Below, piece by piece: positions 24,635 to 34,321 of a stretch of DNA of 64,000 nucleotides. Numbering within the stretch: position 1 is the stretch's first letter; every line of letters begins with the position of its first letter. This DNA is from Microbacterium sp. SORGH_AS_0428 (GTDB lineage: Bacteria > Actinomycetota > Actinomycetes > Actinomycetales > Microbacteriaceae), in the NCBI RefSeq assembly GCF_031453615.1, contig NZ_JAVIZT010000001.1:1612001-1676000 (forward strand). Direction: 5' to 3'. A program made the translations under genes and the position numbers. The notes beneath the pieces are model-generated. The model did not search any database. It was given only the letters and a program-made list of their open reading frames with translations, and was not told where the DNA came from.

Positions 24635-25687
24635 ATGGACGTGCACGAGGAGCTGCTGCGCGGGCCGCGGGGTCGGCGATGGTGCCTGAACTGCGTGAGC
24701 GACGTCGATGAGGCGGTGGCGAGCAGCCTGTTCTGGCTCGCTCGAGAGCGCGACCCGCATCCGGGGACGCTGCTGCGTTTCGGGAGCGGCGAGCCCGACA
24801 CGCACGACGATCCGTCGTTCACCGACCTCGAGGTGGCCGATGCGATCGGGCGCGCCGACGTGGGCGCCGTGACGCCCGCGATCGCGCGGGCTGCCCTGGC
24901 CTCGTCGGTGGACATCGCGCGCTACTGGCAGGAACCCGACGGCACCGACATCGTCGCGGCGCTGCCCTCCGTACGTGCATCGCTGTCGACCGCGGCGAGG
25001 AGGCTGGTCGCACTGTCGCCGGAGCTGACCGCATCCGCCGCGGTCCACCAGTGGACGGCGCAGTGGTGCCCGGTGTCGGAGAGCGCGCCGATCGAACGGA
25101 GCGCCGCGCAGATCCTCGAACGATGGTCGGACGAGCAGCACGAGGACGAGCGACGATCACTGCGGGAGCGCCCCACCGATCCGCGCGCGAACTGGTCGGG
25201 GACATGGTGGTCGGTGCCGCAACAGCTGCTCACGAGCCGAGGGAGCCCGCTCGCCGCGCTCGACATGGTCGAGGACCCGATGGGATGGACGGTCGCCACC
25301 GTCATCCCCATCGCCGGCCGGGGCGAGGTCCTCGAGATCCGCTCTGCGAAGGACTGGGCGCAGCTGTGTCGCGGGTACCCGATGGAGGTCACCGCGTCGC
25401 GACGGCACGACTGGTTCCGCGTGACCGGACGCGACGGGCGATGGCTCATCCCCGACTGGGAGCGCGTCGCTCAGCGCTGGGATGCGGTGCACCTGACGAC
25501 GCTGGGGTACCTGTCCGCGGCGACCGCCCTCATCCCGATCGATGAGGACTACGCCTCCGTGATCGCCGGCTGGGGCCCGGATTCCACGATCTGGCTCACC
25601 GACTCCGCCCGCGAGACGGACGGCCCGCGCGACCAGTGGGAGCGCGCCGTGATCAGTGCGGAGTGGACGCCGAGCTCGTCGGTCTAG
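24635..25687 (+). CDS. hypothetical protein
   Basis: A 350-aa protein I do not recognise. It is rich in tryptophan and acidic residues, with no signal peptide or transmembrane helix. Features: CLNCVSDVDEAVASSLFWLA near residues 18-36, WSGTWWSVPQQLLTSRG near 188, a central beta-rich region (VATVIPIAGRGEVLEIRSAKDW) and WFRVTGRDGRWLIPDWERVAQRWDAVHLTTLGYL near 265-295. The latter half resembles immunity-like or SMI1-type small domains only vaguely. ATG at 24635 chosen over GTG 24614. Strong GC3 coding bias supports it as a real gene. Confidence 0.7.
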   Translation: MDVHEELLRGPRGRRWCLNCVSDVDEAVASSLFWLARERDPHPGTLLRFGSGEPDTHDDPSFTDLEVADAIGRADVGAVTPAIARAALASSVDIARYWQEPDGTDIVAALPSVRASLSTAARRLVALSPELTASAAVHQWTAQWCPVSESAPIERSAAQILERWSDEQHEDERRSLRERPTDPRANWSGTWWSVPQQLLTSRGSPLAALDMVEDPMGWTVATVIPIAGRGEVLEIRSAKDWAQLCRGYPMEVTASRRHDWFRVTGRDGRWLIPDWERVAQRWDAVHLTTLGYLSAATALIPIDEDYASVIAGWGPDSTIWLTDSARETDGPRDQWERAVISAEWTPSSSV

Positions 25688-25726
25688 GCTCCGTGAGGGG
25701 GTCGCGCCGCGACGGATGGGGGACGA

Positions 25727-26845
25727 ATGCGGTCATCACACAGGATCTGGTGGGTGGGCGGCGCTGCCGGCGCCCTCTGGTTGCTCGTCGTCGGGCTGGC
25801 AGCGGCCGTGTCGCTCACGCCGTTGCAGCGAGTGCAGCAGGCGGCGCTGCCGACGCCGAGCCCGTACGTCTGGTCCTGGCCCGCCCCGTGGTCCCTGCTC
25901 TCCCCGCTCATCGCCGCCGTCGCCGTCGCCGCGTGCGTCGCGGCGATCCTGCATATCGTTCGCCACGGCTCGTTCGCCGCGACCTGGCTCGCCGTCGTCA
26001 GCGCCGGCGCCGTCACCGGAATGACGATCGACGCGCAGCTCGTCTTCGGCACCCTCTTCACCCACGGGTGGGCCCTGTGGGCCGTGGATCTCGGGAGCCG
26101 AGCCGCGATCGGTGCGTACTGGGGACTGCTCTACGGGTGGCTGCCGGCACTGCTCGCGTCCCACCTGTCGCGACGGGATGCCCTCGGCACGGCGGCGCAC
26201 GGCCCGTCGCGCCCTCGCGCGGCGCTGGCCGTGGGAGCTGCGGTCGCGGCGCTCGCCCTCCTCGTCGCGACGCAGACGCTGGGCGGCGACGCCTCACAGG
26301 CCCAGGTGCGGGCCGACCAGGCCGCCGCCGAGCCCGCTCCGCCGGACGGTTCGATCCCGGCCGATCCCCAGGCGGAGGGCGAGCCGGTCCCGGAGCGCTC
26401 CGCCGGTGCCGGTGTGACGGGCGAGGACGGCTGCACTCCGGATCGCGCCATGATCCTGAAGGGCGAGCCCGATGCGGCGACCGGGCATCGGGGGCTCCGC
26501 CTCGAGCTCCTGAACTTCTCCGACGCGCCATGCACGATCGAGGGATATCCCGACATCGCGTTCGGCGACCAGAACGGTCATCTGCTCGACACCACGATCG
26601 AGCACGGCGGTTCCTTCATGGCGACCGATCCGGGACCCGCATCCGTCGTCGTTCCGGCGGGTTCTTCCGCGGTCGCCTACCTCGGCTGGGATGCCCAGTC
26701 CACCCACGGCGCCCTCATCGCGCGCACGCTGTGGGCGGCGGTCGTCGCGGGAGAGACGCGCGGCTCCTGGCCGGTCGAGCTCGATGTGGTCGCCGGCACC
26801 ACCGTCGCTGTGACCGCATGGCAGGCACCAGACGCGACGCCCTGA
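25727..26845 (+). CDS. DUF4232 membrane-anchored protein
   Basis: Protein of 372 aa. The N-terminal half has about five hydrophobic helices (residues 8-30, 52-78, 82-104, 122-145, 165-187). After an Ala/Pro/Glu-rich linker (190-230), the C-terminal DUF4232-type beta domain carries CTPDRAMILKG, APCTIEGYPDIAFGD and WAAVVAGETRGSWPVELDV, with cysteines at the start and centre that could pair outside the membrane. Function unknown. RBS-like GGGGGA precedes the ATG. Confidence 0.75.
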   Translation: MRSSHRIWWVGGAAGALWLLVVGLAAAVSLTPLQRVQQAALPTPSPYVWSWPAPWSLLSPLIAAVAVAACVAAILHIVRHGSFAATWLAVVSAGAVTGMTIDAQLVFGTLFTHGWALWAVDLGSRAAIGAYWGLLYGWLPALLASHLSRRDALGTAAHGPSRPRAALAVGAAVAALALLVATQTLGGDASQAQVRADQAAAEPAPPDGSIPADPQAEGEPVPERSAGAGVTGEDGCTPDRAMILKGEPDAATGHRGLRLELLNFSDAPCTIEGYPDIAFGDQNGHLLDTTIEHGGSFMATDPGPASVVVPAGSSAVAYLGWDAQSTHGALIARTLWAAVVAGETRGSWPVELDVVAGTTVAVTAWQAPDATP

Positions 26846-26855
26846 CCGCTCGGAC

Positions 26856-27221
26856 TCAGCGCTGCCCTCGCTCGGGCTCCTGGTCGATCGCGTCTGCGAG
26901 CGGATCGACGGGTAGTGGGCCGCCGATCTGCGACGTGGGCTTCGTGTCGCGATGCGGGTGCGTCGGCGCGGTGCGACCCAAGTACGCGTCGCTGTAGGGG
27001 TCGGATGCGTACAGACCGTCGCTCTCGATCCTGTTCCTGCTCTTGCGCCGGGGCCGGGGCCGGAACGACAGGAGTGACACCGCGATCAGAGCAAGGGCGG
27101 CCCCCAGGATCACCGCCCACAGCGGGATTCGCCACGCGAAGGCGATGGAGGCCCAATACAGGCCGAAGCCGCCGAGGACGATCGCGGCGATGAGCGCCCG
27201 CCGCCAGCGATAGAGCGCCAT
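26856..27221 (-). CDS. small membrane protein, hypothetical
   Basis: Protein of 121 aa with two adjacent transmembrane helices (about residues 7-29 and 32-52), a basic RPRPRRKSRNR segment after them, and a hydrophilic C-terminal tail of about 60 residues. It is convergent with the DUF4232 gene with a 10-base gap. I do not recognise the family. Coding bias and a clean N-terminal helix support it. Confidence 0.6.
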   Translation of the reverse strand: MALYRWRRALIAAIVLGGFGLYWASIAFAWRIPLWAVILGAALALIAVSLLSFRPRPRRKSRNRIESDGLYASDPYSDAYLGRTAPTHPHRDTKPTSQIGGPLPVDPLADAIDQEPERGQR

Positions 27222-27265
27222 GTTCCACGGTAACCCGGCATCGGCGAGGTGGCCAGGGGGTCAGC

Positions 27266-27649
27266 TCAGCCCTCGCGCCGATCGAGAAGCACGAACACGG
27301 CGGACGCTGCGGCCGGGTCGTCGACATAGACCTGTGCGATGTACTCTCCCGCATCCGGCAGCGGGATCTCGGCGAGCTCGCCCGAAAGGAAGCTTCCGAA
27401 ACGTACCGACCTCGTCGGCACCGACAGGACATGCTCGAACACCTTCTCGCCCTGTGGTGCCACCTCGTCGACCAGTACACGCACTGTGACGTCTCCGGCG
27501 AGGTCCTCTCGAGTCGCCACCATGATCGCGGAGTCGGTTGCAACGGCCGGCTCCTCGCCGGTCACCCACTCGGGAAACTCCGCGCCCTCCGAAGCGAACA
27601 GCACGACCTGCGCGTTCAGTGGCGTCACCGAGATCTCGGACTCGCTCAT
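27266..27649 (-). CDS. hypothetical protein, beta-rich
   Basis: Soluble acidic protein of 127 aa with no signal peptide or membrane helix. Alternating beta-strand patterns (ISVTPLNAQVVLFAS, DVTVRVLVDEV, GEYIAQVYVDD, AASAVFVLLDRR) suggest a small beta-sandwich. AGGAGA lies just before the ATG at 27649. No family recognised. It reads away from the repeat arrays that begin 77 bases upstream. Confidence 0.65.
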   Translation of the reverse strand: MSESEISVTPLNAQVVLFASEGAEFPEWVTGEEPAVATDSAIMVATREDLAGDVTVRVLVDEVAPQGEKVFEHVLSVPTRSVRFGSFLSGELAEIPLPDAGEYIAQVYVDDPAAASAVFVLLDRREG

Positions 27650-27725
27650 CTCTCCTCCTCGAAGGGCCAGGCTACTGTCCTCGGGCGCGGCTCAGCCGCA
27701 TCCGGACACCACGGACCTCCCCGCG

Positions 27726-28037
27726 CCCGAACTCCTGCAAAACGGGCAGCCGCCGCCCGGGTAGCCCACCGGCGGGCGGGTTCTGCAGGAGTTGGGGCAC
27801 AGCTCAGCCGGAACCAGCCTCACCCACAGCACCCCGCACGGACCCGGTCGGTACCGGCTGAGACGTGCCGACCCCGCTGCGCCACCCCGCATCCGTGCCC
27901 GAACTCCTGCAGAAGCGACCACTGGCACCCCGAGCGGGAAGGCCACCCACGTTCTGCAGGAGTTCGGGCACAACTCCCGCATCGGACACCACTCGCAACA
28001 CAGGGCACCGACCCGGCCGGTTCCGCCTGAGCTGTGC
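27726..28037. repeat. Double-hairpin repeat array 1 (units A and B)
   Basis: Unit A (27726-27868) and unit B (27898-28037) are each about 143 bases, start-to-start distance 172. Each begins with a long-looped hairpin: arms CCGAACTCCTGCA and TGCAGGAGTT about 45 bases apart. A second inverted repeat follows, GCACAGCTCAGCCGGAACC paired with GGTTCCGGCTGAGCTGTGC-like sequence; its left arm is eroded in B. These units account for the gene-free stretch 27650-28114; I see nothing else in it. Reading frames through them are artefacts of the repeat. Confidence 0.8.
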
Positions 28038-28114
28038 AGCAGACCCGCGGCCCAGCCGCCCCGAGCTCACGCGGCGGGCGGGGCATTCGTCTGATGCGCG
28101 CCGGATGCGGGCCC

Positions 28115-28387
28115 TCAAAACGGTGGGATCAGGAACAGATCATGAGAGCTGATGCGGTGCTTCCCGTCACGCATCTCCCGCGGTCCGAGCCACCTCAGCG
28201 GTGACCTGAACAACGGACGAAACAGGACCCTTTGAAGAAGGACGACGTTGTTGAAGGCCAACCACCCCAAGAATGCGCCCGGGCGGATCGGACGCCGGAA
28301 TGTGAAGGGCACGACGACCAGCCACGCGACGAAGCCCACCGGGACCAGTACCCAGAGAGTGAGGCTGTGCACAAGGACAACGATCAT
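28115..28387 (-). CDS. small hydrophobic protein flanked by repeat arrays
   Basis: Protein of about 90 aa with one or two N-terminal transmembrane helices (residues 1-28 and 42-58 region), followed by a basic segment (RPLFRSPLRWLGPREMR) and ending FLIPPF. Not recognised. The start could be ATG 28387 or GTG 28417 (100 aa); neither has a strong ribosome site. Longer in-frame readings run into repeat units C and D and are rejected. The gene is bracketed by two repeat arrays in the same orientation. Confidence 0.5.
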   Translation of the reverse strand: MIVVLVHSLTLWVLVPVGFVAWLVVVPFTFRRPIRPGAFLGWLAFNNVVLLQRVLFRPLFRSPLRWLGPREMRDGKHRISSHDLFLIPPF

Positions 28388-28500
28388 CACGGCGATCTTC
28401 GAGTTCTCCGACCACACGAGAAGCCCCCTGGTTCGACAGCCGGGCGGATGCCGGTGTCGCAATGGTGTCACTTCTCCCGCATCCGACGGCGCACTCCGCG

Positions 28501-28816
28501 CCCCAACTCCTGCAAAACCGGCCACCAGCACCCGGGCAACCACCGGCGGGCGGGTTCTGCAGGAGTTCGGGCAAGACGCAGCCAGAACCAGCCTCACCGA
28601 CAGCACCCCATCCCGACCCGACCGGTTCCGACTGAGTTGTGCCGCAGACCCGTTGTGCCACCGCACACCCGACCCAAACTCCTGCAGAACCGACCACCAG
28701 CACCCGGGCAACCACCGGCGGGCGGGTTCTGCAGGAGTTTGGCGCGCAGCTCAGCCAGAACCAGCCTCACCGACAGCCCCCCGCACCGACCCGACCGGTT
28801 CCGACTGAGCTGTGCT
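28501..28816. repeat. Double-hairpin repeat array 2 (units C and D)
   Basis: Unit C (28501-28642) and unit D (28675-28816), start-to-start distance 174, same orientation as units A and B. Unit D is the cleanest: perfect 15-base arms AAACTCCTGCAGAAC (28676-28690) and GTTCTGCAGGAGTTT (28726-28740), then a 19-base imperfect pair (28744-28762 with 28797-28815, 16 of 19 matching). The inner sequence CACCCGGGCAACCACCGGCG is shared exactly by C and D. With array 1, these explain the gene-free stretch 28418-28854. Confidence 0.8.
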
Positions 28817-28854
28817 GCAGGCCCGCACCCCCGCGGCGCGCGCCGAAGCGGGGA

Positions 28855-29697
28855 TCAGTCGCCGGGGATCGCAGCGGCCAGCGCCTCGGCGGCTGCAGCC
28901 GACCAGGCGGCCCGGCGGGCGCGGTAGATCTCCGTCGTGCGCTGGGCGGGCCAGTCCTCGCCGAGATAGTCGAACGGAAGGCGCGGGTCGCTGCGCAGCA
29001 GCTCCAGCCAGTCGGCGACGAGCATCGTCAGCGCCGCCAGCGGCGGGGCCTCGATCGCCTCGGCAGTGTTCCACTCCATGGCGAAGCGCTCGTGCGCGGA
29101 GCGGATGCGGGCGAGATCCCATGCGGTGCGGGCCGCGTCTGCCACCGGGAACGCGGCGAGGTCCCGAGCGCGAAACGCGATCACCGCGCCGGCCGGCAAC
29201 TCCTCTTTGAGGCCGCCGAGGGCCGCGACAAGATCGACCTCTCCCGGCGCGATCCACAGTCCGTCGCGCACTGCGGCGAACCCCTCCCACGCGAGCGCCG
29301 CGCGCAGGCGGTGACGAAGCGTGCGCTGGTCCTCCGGCACCGTGAAGGTCACGAGCGTCCATCCGCTGCCGACCGGATCGAACGGATGCGGTGAGTGCAC
29401 GCGCTCGGAGGCCTCCTCCAGCACCGCGCGCCCGTGATCCGTGAGGGCGAACTCGACGCCCCGACCGACCCGCGCGCGCGAGAGCAGCCCGGTGACGGCC
29501 ATCCGGTCCAGGGCGGCCCGCGTGGTCGGAGCGGCGACCCCCGCACTCTCGAGCACGTCGAGATAGAAGCTCGCTCGCACGGGTCGGGAGATCCCCCGTT
29601 CGAGGAGTTCGCCCAGCAGGGCGAGCAGCAGGCGCTGCGGCGCACGCTGGGTCGCTTCGACCTCTCGCGAGAGGGATTGCACCGATGTCACCGACAT
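28855..29697 (-). CDS. PaaX family transcriptional regulator
   Basis: PaaX-like protein (280 aa): N-terminal winged helix with LLERGISRPVRASFYLDVLESAGVAAPTTRAALDRM near residues 30-66, then the C-terminal PaaX domain with GSGWTLVTFTVPEDQRTLRHRLRAALAWEGFA near 110-141 and GLWIAPGEVD. PaaX represses phenylacetate genes and responds to phenylacetyl-CoA; homologues regulate other aromatic routes. The ATG at 29697 is one base after the ABC ATPase stop, so the regulator is last in the transporter operon. Confidence 0.85.
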   Translation of the reverse strand: MSVTSVQSLSREVEATQRAPQRLLLALLGELLERGISRPVRASFYLDVLESAGVAAPTTRAALDRMAVTGLLSRARVGRGVEFALTDHGRAVLEEASERVHSPHPFDPVGSGWTLVTFTVPEDQRTLRHRLRAALAWEGFAAVRDGLWIAPGEVDLVAALGGLKEELPAGAVIAFRARDLAAFPVADAARTAWDLARIRSAHERFAMEWNTAEAIEAPPLAALTMLVADWLELLRSDPRLPFDYLGEDWPAQRTTEIYRARRAAWSAAAAEALAAAIPGD

Positions 29698-29698
29698 A

Positions 29699-30491
<793 letters not shown>

Positions 30492-30499
<8 letters not shown>

Positions 30500-31316
30500 G
30501 CTCGACCTCCTTGATTCCGTGGTACCAGCGCAGGACCCTGCGCTCGACGATGGTGAAGATGACCGACAGGACGATGCCGACCAAGCCGAGCAGCACGATG
30601 CCGCTCCACATCTCTGCGATGAGGTAGTTGCGCTGGAAGTAGGCGATCTGGAATCCGAGGCCCGACGAGGAGAAGAACATCTCGGAGATCACCATCATGA
30701 TCAGCGCGACCGACAGCGTCTGACGCACGCCGGCCATGATGCGCGGGCTCGCCGCCGGGAGCACGAGCGAGAACAGACGCTGCGCGGGAGTCAGGGAGAA
30801 CGACTTGGCCGTCTCCGTCATGACCGAGTCGGTGCCACGCACGCCGTCGACGGTGTTCAGCAGGACGGGCCACAACGATCCGAAGACGATGACGACGATC
30901 TTCATGTTGTCGGTGACGCCCAGCAGGGCCACGAAGACGGGGATCAGCACGGGCGGCGGGATCGCGCGGAAGAACTCCAGCAGCGGCTCGGCCAGTTCGC
31001 GCAGCCAGCGCGTGAGGCCGATGAGGGTTCCGACGGCGACGCCGATCACGATCGCCAGCACGATGGCGAGTGCCAGGCGCGTCAGGCTCGGCACGACGTC
31101 GGTGAGGAACGCCGGACCGACCCAGGTCTTGACGAAGGCCTCGGCGATCCGCCCGGGCGCGGGGAAGAACTTGCCCGGCGCCAGCGTGCCCCACACGCCC
31201 CAGATGATCAGCAGCACGATCGGCAGGGCGAGCGCGTAGGCGGTGCTCGCGGCAAGGCGCGCCCAGACCCGCGGCGCGCGCGGCGGCGTGCGGACGGTGC
31301 TCGTGTACAGGGTCAC
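30492..31316 (-). CDS. ABC transporter permease 2, importer 1
   Basis: BPD-type inner-membrane permease (274 aa) with about six helices and the EAA loop DTAKSFSLTPAQRLFSLVLPAASP-like region near residues 160-185 (here ETAKSFSLTPAQRLF). The GTG at 31316 overlaps the stop of the first permease as GTGA and has GGAGGAAG upstream. Two non-identical permease genes suggest a heterodimeric channel. Confidence 0.88.
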
Positions 31317-32152
31317 AGCACTTCCTCCCCTCGTATCGACTGGTGCCAGGCGAGCGCGCGGCGCTCGAGCACGCGGAAGACGAGGTTGATGATGAGGCCG
31401 AGCAGACCCGTCACGATCACGACGGCGTAGACCGTGGCGATGTTGCCGTTGCTGGCCGCGAGGATGATCACCTTGCCGAGACCGGGGTTGCCGATCGTCA
31501 TCTCCGCGGTGATGGCCAGGATGAGGGCGACGGATGCGGCGAGACGCAGCCCGGTGAAGATGTAGGGGAGCGCGGTCGGCAGCACGAGCGAGCGCAGCTG
31601 CGCGGCGCGCGTGAGGCCGTAGCTGCGCGCGGTGTCGCGGGCGACCGTGTCGATGTCGGCGACGCCGTACAGCACCTGCACGAACACCTGCCAGAAGCAG
31701 GCGTACACGATGATCACGAGCGCAGCCGGGATCTGGATGCCGTACGTCAGGATCGCCAGCGGGATGAGGGCGACCGACGGGATGGGGCGCAGGAACTCCA
31801 CCATGGTGTTGGTTCCCCGCCGCAGCACCGGGACGAGGCCGATGAGCCCGCCGAGGAGGATGCCGAGCACCGAGGCGATCGCGAGACCGATCGCCCACGC
31901 GGTCAGGGTGCGCCCGACGTTGCGCCAGAACTCGAGGTCGCCCGCCATCGTGCCGAGGCGCGTGAACGTGTCGACCGCCGAGGGCAGCCGCGAGGGGTTG
32001 ATGAGTCCGGCAGCGGAGATGAGCTGCCAGATGCCGAGGAACACGACGACACCGAGCAGGCCGAGCAGCGGGGCTCGGAACGATCGTCGGCGTCGACGAC
32101 GCGGCACGACGACCGTCGACGTGTGCACCGGCGCAGGCGGAGCGAGGGTCAT
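31313..32152 (-). CDS. ABC transporter permease 1, importer 1
   Basis: Permease (279 aa) with an Arg-rich N-terminus (PRRRRRRSF) before the first helix, about six helices, and the EAA loop DTARSYGLTRAAQLRSLVLP near residue 170. ATG at 32152 has GGAAGG six bases upstream; the longer reading to 32215 covers the intercistronic hairpin and is rejected. Upstream lies the binding-protein gene. Confidence 0.88.
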   Translation of the reverse strand: MTLAPPAPVHTSTVVVPRRRRRRSFRAPLLGLLGVVVFLGIWQLISAAGLINPSRLPSAVDTFTRLGTMAGDLEFWRNVGRTLTAWAIGLAIASVLGILLGGLIGLVPVLRRGTNTMVEFLRPIPSVALIPLAILTYGIQIPAALVIIVYACFWQVFVQVLYGVADIDTVARDTARSYGLTRAAQLRSLVLPTALPYIFTGLRLAASVALILAITAEMTIGNPGLGKVIILAASNGNIATVYAVVIVTGLLGLIINLVFRVLERRALAWHQSIRGEEVL

Positions 32153-32175
32153 GGGGGGCCTTCCGGAGGGGATGC

Positions 32176-32203
32176 GGGGGATGCGGCGCGTGCCGCATCC
32201 CCC
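32176..32203 (-). other. Intercistronic hairpin between binding protein and permease genes
   Basis: Perfect 11-bp stem GGGGGATGCGG/CCGCATCCCCC with a 6-base loop follows the binding-protein stop (32212) and precedes the permease start (32152). Such hairpins commonly protect the binding-protein mRNA 3' end and lower permease expression in ABC operons. Confidence 0.6.
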
Positions 32204-32211
32204 GCTCGGGA

Positions 32212-33198
32212 TCACTGCGGCTGGATCAGCTTCGTGAAGTCGGGCTCGGCGTCGATGTACTTGTACTGCACGGCGAGGGCTGCGAGCTTCTCGATGCCGG
32301 CGTCGCCGAGGTCGGAGGTGAAGTTCGGCAGGGTGATGCCGGCCGCTGCGGCCTCCGGGATCTCGAGGTTCTTCACGATCGCGGCGCGCACGGCGTCCTC
32401 GTTGTCGGTCGCGTACTGCTGGGCCTCGGCCATCGCCGCCGCGTAGTCGGCGACGAGCTGCGGGTCGGCGTCGATCTTCTCCTGCGTGGTGAAGTTGGTG
32501 AGCACCGTCAGGCCGGGGATGGTGGCCTGGTAGGGCGAGACGACGTCGACGCCACCGCCGGAGACGATGAGCCCGCGGAAGGGGTCGGGCACCCAGCCGG
32601 CGTCGATGTTGCCGGCTTCGAGCTGGGCCTTCACGTCCGGGAAGGCGACCTCGACGAACTGGATGGTGGAAGAGTCGCCGCCGGCGTCGTCGACGGCCTT
32701 GCGGATGGTGAGGTCACCGGCGGCGCCGATGCTGTTCACCGAGACGCGCTTGCCGGCGAGATCGGCAGGGCTCGTGATGCCCGAGTCGCCGAGGGCGACG
32801 ACGGAGTTGACGTCTTCGCCGTCGGCGTGGCTGGAGGCGTAGTTGCTGAAGATCACGACGCCGAGATCCTGCAGAGCTGCGCGGATCGGTCCCATGGGCT
32901 GCCCGATCGCGAAGTCGATGTCGCCGCTGAGCAGCGCGGGGATGGCCTGCGCACCGCCCTGGGCGGGGACCACCTCTACGTCGAGGCCGTGGTCTTCGAA
33001 GATGCCCGCGTCGATGGCCGCCCACAGGGCGCCCGTCTCGGCGATGGGCAGAGCGGCGACGCGCACCTTGCGCACCTCGCCGCCTCCCGCGGTGGAGTCG
33101 CCCGAGGGGGACGTGGCGGGCGCGGCGGAATCGGTGCAACCGGACAGGGTCAGAGCGGCCACGGCTGCAAGAGCGATGGCGGCAAGGGTCTTCTTCAT
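32212..33198 (-). CDS. ABC substrate-binding lipoprotein, NMT1/TauA-like, importer 1
   Basis: Lipoprotein (328 aa) with signal peptide MKKTLAAIALAAVAALTLSGC; the lipobox cysteine is residue 21. The mature part fits NMT1/THI5-like periplasmic folds: VRVAALPIAETGALWAAIDAGIFEDHGL (from residue 45), ALLSGDIDFAIGQPMG and AGKRVSVNSIGAAG. These bind taurine, sulfonates, nitrate-like anions, pyrimidine precursors or aromatic acids. With a PaaX-like regulator in the operon an aromatic acid is plausible. ATG at 33198 has a GAGAGGCACTTCG upstream; the longer reading is not a signal peptide. Confidence 0.88.
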   Translation of the reverse strand: MKKTLAAIALAAVAALTLSGCTDSAAPATSPSGDSTAGGGEVRKVRVAALPIAETGALWAAIDAGIFEDHGLDVEVVPAQGGAQAIPALLSGDIDFAIGQPMGPIRAALQDLGVVIFSNYASSHADGEDVNSVVALGDSGITSPADLAGKRVSVNSIGAAGDLTIRKAVDDAGGDSSTIQFVEVAFPDVKAQLEAGNIDAGWVPDPFRGLIVSGGGVDVVSPYQATIPGLTVLTNFTTQEKIDADPQLVADYAAAMAEAQQYATDNEDAVRAAIVKNLEIPEAAAAGITLPNFTSDLGDAGIEKLAALAVQYKYIDAEPDFTKLIQPQ

Positions 33199-33320
33199 CG
33201 AAGTGCCTCTCAGTGACGGGTAAGCAGGACGCCAACGCGAAGCATCCGTCACGCGGAGTCACCACCTCGAGCCCCCGACGCGTCGGCACCGCAGCGTGCT
33301 GACCCCCTCATGGTGCGGGG

Positions 33321-33372
33321 TTCAACGGGTGAAAGTCAAGAGATTCGTGACGCCCGTTTGCTTTTCGTTGAA
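33321..33372. promoter_or_regulatory. Inverted repeat in leader of importer 1 operon
   Basis: TTCAACG (33321-33327) and CGTTGAA (33366-33372) are perfect complements 38 bases apart, in the 207-base gap between the importer-1 binding-protein start and the reductase stop. A TTGACT box on the minus strand lies between them. This may be the operator/promoter region of the ABC operon, perhaps for the PaaX-like protein. Confidence 0.35.
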
Positions 33373-33405
33373 TCCGTGTCGGGCGTCAGGCCATGTTTCC
33401 TCTCC

Positions 33406-34314
33406 TCACCCCGGACCGTCGCTCGCCGCGGCCAGAAGCGGCACCACGACGTCGCTGATCGGAGTCAGCAGCCCGTGGCGGCGCGCGAGACGCGAGATGA
33501 CCTCATTGCGGACCTCCCACTCCAGCGGCCGGCCGGCCTCGCGATCCACCAGGATCGACGTGCCCATGTCCGCCGGCGCGTCCCGGAACCCGGCCAGGAT
33601 CTCCTCCAGGATGCGGTCCTCGACGAGCGCTCCCTCGGCGCGCGCGACGCGCGCGCATTCACGCAGATACGCCAGGGCAAGCTGCGCGATATCCGGCCGG
33701 GCGAACATCCCCGACCGCCGACCGGCGAGCACCATCAGGCCCGCCGTCGCGTTCTGCAGAAGCTTGCGCCACGCGGTCGTGACGTAGTCATCCTCGAGTC
33801 CCACGGCGCAGCGCGTGCCGCCAAGCGTCGCCGCGACGCGAAGGGCGGCGGGGGTGCGAGGCAGGCTGATGCGCGCGTCGCCGCGCAGCAGAACCGCGCC
33901 GTCAGACTGTCTCTGCGCGGGAAACCATACGACCGCCGGCACGATCTCGGTACCGCTCGGGACCAGTGGGGCGACGAGCTCGACCTGCTCGATACCGTTC
34001 TGCAGGACGCAGACCACGCTTCCCCGCCCGCAGAGGGCTGGCAGCCAATGCGCGGCAGCCTCGAGCTGCGTCGCCTTCACCGCCAGGAACACGATGTCTG
34101 CGACGGTCACAGACCGTCCGGGCTCGGTGCGCACCGGGCCTGGCACCTGGATGCGATGCTCACCCTCCCGGAACTCCAGGTGCGCCTGTCCGGTGCGGCC
34201 GTAGAGTCGGGGCGTCCGTCCGGCGTCGTGGAGCGCGGCGGCGATGGTCGTGCCGATGGCTCCCGGCCCCACGACGGCGACGGTCGGCGAATTCAGATCC
34301 TCGCGAGATGACAT
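33406..34314 (-). CDS. ketopantoate reductase family protein
   Basis: NADP-dependent ApbA/PanE-type reductase (302 aa). The Rossmann motif VVGPGAIGTTIAAAL is at residues 14-28, VKATQLEAA near 80 includes the family lysine, LQNGIEQVE near 104 the NG motif, and the C-terminal ketopantoate-binding domain shows WRKLLQNATAGLMVLAGR near 182. Many paralogues reduce 2-keto acids other than ketopantoate. Its position opposite an RpiR regulator, not near pantothenate genes, argues against housekeeping PanE. The ATG at 34314 lies seven bases after a TAACGT box, suggesting a leaderless message. Confidence 0.85.
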   Translation of the reverse strand: MSSREDLNSPTVAVVGPGAIGTTIAAALHDAGRTPRLYGRTGQAHLEFREGEHRIQVPGPVRTEPGRSVTVADIVFLAVKATQLEAAAHWLPALCGRGSVVCVLQNGIEQVELVAPLVPSGTEIVPAVVWFPAQRQSDGAVLLRGDARISLPRTPAALRVAATLGGTRCAVGLEDDYVTTAWRKLLQNATAGLMVLAGRRSGMFARPDIAQLALAYLRECARVARAEGALVEDRILEEILAGFRDAPADMGTSILVDREAGRPLEWEVRNEVISRLARRHGLLTPISDVVVPLLAAASDGPG

Positions 34315-34321
34315 GGATTGA

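Noticed and set aside
27692..28118. Minus-strand reading frames across the repeat array as genes
   Set aside because: They translate repeat units A and B in different frames, with no conserved motif, and start or end inside hairpins.
28115..28711. 198-aa version of the small membrane protein
   Set aside because: Its N-terminal 90 residues are translated from repeat units C and D; the hydrophobic protein begins at about 28387-28417.
33406..34314. Housekeeping panE
   Set aside because: Family match is clear but neighbours are an RpiR regulator and an exporter, not pantothenate genes; gene symbol withheld.
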